Part shown: positions 63,196 through 64,000 of the stretch, one piece after another
Numbering within the stretch: position 1 is the stretch's first letter
Layout of the letters: every line of letters begins with the position of its first letter
NCBI RefSeq assembly: GCF_023015985.1
Contig: NZ_JALKAO010000007.1
Span: 62,001 to 126,000 of the forward strand
Reading direction: 5' to 3'
DNA: 64,000 nt
DNA from: Marivita sp. S6314
GTDB taxonomy: Bacteria; Pseudomonadota; Alphaproteobacteria; Rhodobacterales; Rhodobacteraceae
Program-made: the position numbers and the translations under genes
Notes under the pieces: model-generated
Told to the model about the DNA's origin: nothing
The model's database searches: none
The model's input: the letters and a program-made list of their open reading frames with translations, nothing else

Positions 63196-64000
63196 CTAAA
63201 TCCGAAGCAACTCGGTCAGCATGTCGTCGACGACCTGAACCACCCGCGCATTGGCGGCATATGATTTCTCCAATGCGATGAGCTTTTGAAGTTCCTGATC
63301 GGTATTCACGCCCTTATCGAATATTGCTTGTTTTTGCGCAGCAAGCTGCGTTGTCGCGAATTCAAACGTCTCGTTCGATCTCACGCGATTGGTGGCTGTC
63401 TGTGAGGCAAATTCTTCCACATGACGGATGAGCGAAGTCGCACTTGTCGCCAAAGCTGGTGAAGACGGCGGGATATCCGCAAGAATGTGCCCGCGCAGGT
63501 CAATGAGCAACGCGGATTCGCCTGGTTCACCCTCGGCTGCCGCGTACAATCCGTCGCGCCAGCGCCAGAGTTCATCTGATGACGGTTTTAACGCGACATT
63601 CAGATCAATCCGCCCGGCGAGACCGCGTTCATTTGCGGCCAAAAACGCAGCGCCGTCATCGGCAAAGACACCGGCACTTCCGGGAAGAATGGTGGCGTCC
63701 GGCCCGCCTGGTCCGAACCGTTCGATCATGTCGCGCGCTATCCCGTCCAGTTTTGTTTGCGCGGCCGGGGAATGGAAGTCCCGGATGTCAAACAGCGCAG
63801 ACAGACGGCCGCCGGAGAGTGTGGTCATCGTCCGGGTATCCGCAGGCTCTCCGTTGATCAGAAGACCCGAGAGCAATCCGTTTTGAACGCTCATATGAGG
63901 CAATATGGTCGGTGTGCGTGCAAAGCCGAATTCCACGGCACGCCCATCAAGCAATGTGCGCCCTTGACCGGAAAACACGGACACCGCGCCGCTTTCGCGT
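63196..64000 (-). CDS. flgK: Flagellar hook-associated protein FlgK (5' part beyond window)
   Basis: C-terminal part (about 268 codons) of hook-associated protein 1. The open frame continues through position 64000 without a start codon needed inside the window; the edge reads ESGAVSVFSGQGRTLLDG, which matches the FlgK internal strand. The C-terminal helix VNTDQELQKLIALEKSYAANARVVQVVDDMLTELL is the conserved D0 end shared with flagellar rod/hook proteins. flgL begins ten bases downstream. No cleaved signal would be expected. Identification rests on these ends and on gene order. Confidence 0.93.
   Translation of the reverse strand, partial: RESGAVSVFSGQGRTLLDGRAVEFGFARTPTILPHMSVQNGLLSGLLINGEPADTRTMTTLSGGRLSALFDIRDFHSPAAQTKLDGIARDMIERFGPGGPDATILPGSAGVFADDGAAFLAANERGLAGRIDLNVALKPSSDELWRWRDGLYAAAEGEPGESALLIDLRGHILADIPPSSPALATSATSLIRHVEEFASQTATNRVRSNETFEFATTQLAAQKQAIFDKGVNTDQELQKLIALEKSYAANARVVQVVDDMLTELLRI

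Noticed and set aside
1-64000. tRNA, rRNA, CRISPR arrays, transposases or phage genes
   Set aside because: I looked through the intergenic gaps and the protein content and found none; the gaps are short and hold no cloverleaf or regular repeat array.

Overview
The window looks like a chromosomal segment of a GC-rich marine-type alphaproteobacterium, most likely Rhodobacterales (Roseobacter group). The reasons are the housekeeping gene set (asd, dapD, dapE, rnr, gpmI, rppH), the C-terminal Hint-domain proteins typical of that order, a Rhodobacteraceae-style GC-palindrome/TATTTTT repeat, and the overall codon use. I see no tRNA, rRNA, CRISPR array, insertion sequence or phage gene. No gene-free stretch exceeds 300 bases.

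Region 1 (1-27 kb) is core metabolism and cell envelope in short operons. It holds an M17 aminopeptidase (cut by the left edge), a beta-carbonic anhydrase, a membrane acyltransferase, three genes of the lysine/diaminopimelate pathway (asd, dapD, dapE), a LOG-family protein, a serine/threonine dehydratase-like enzyme, a nitronate monooxygenase-like enzyme, a PLP decarboxylase with a rhodanese, two overlapping Hint-domain genes, and dapE-GNAT-rnr. Next come a GST/WYL-regulator divergent pair, a lytic transglycosylase, rppH, and the tightly overlapping gpmI-envC-ctpA operon with a clear terminator.

Region 2 (26.5-31 kb) is a YnjBCD-type ABC transporter facing a CDP-alcohol phosphatidyltransferase. 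The same gene neighbourhood occurs in E. coli (ynjBCD...ynjF).

Region 3 (31-58 kb) is a surface-polysaccharide locus with a small hybrid polyketide/non-ribosomal peptide pathway built into it. The sugar part has a WecG/TagA glycosyltransferase, a Gfo/Idh/MocA oxidoreductase, an SDR epimerase, GT4 and GT2 glycosyltransferases, a natural fusion of Gfo/Idh with SDR, a CpsD-like ATPase, a Wzz-like co-polymerase, a Wzx-like flippase, another GT2 and a secreted glycosidase-like protein. Set inside it is a minus-strand, nearly gapless run of PKS (KS-AT-KR-DH-ACP-TE), GT2, NRPS (formyltransferase, degenerate C, A domain interrupted by a luciferase-like monooxygenase, PCP) and an SGNH-like protein. 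The A-domain pocket, aligned by hand, reads close to the glycine code. This is the most interesting system in the window: glycine activation, N-formylation, alpha-oxidation and one round of polyketide extension appear to be wired to glycosylation and polysaccharide export.

Region 4 (58-64 kb) is the end of a flagellar operon (flgK-flgL-flgI-motA and a periplasmic protein of unknown function). Its base composition is visibly more AT-rich around motA. flgK runs off the right edge.
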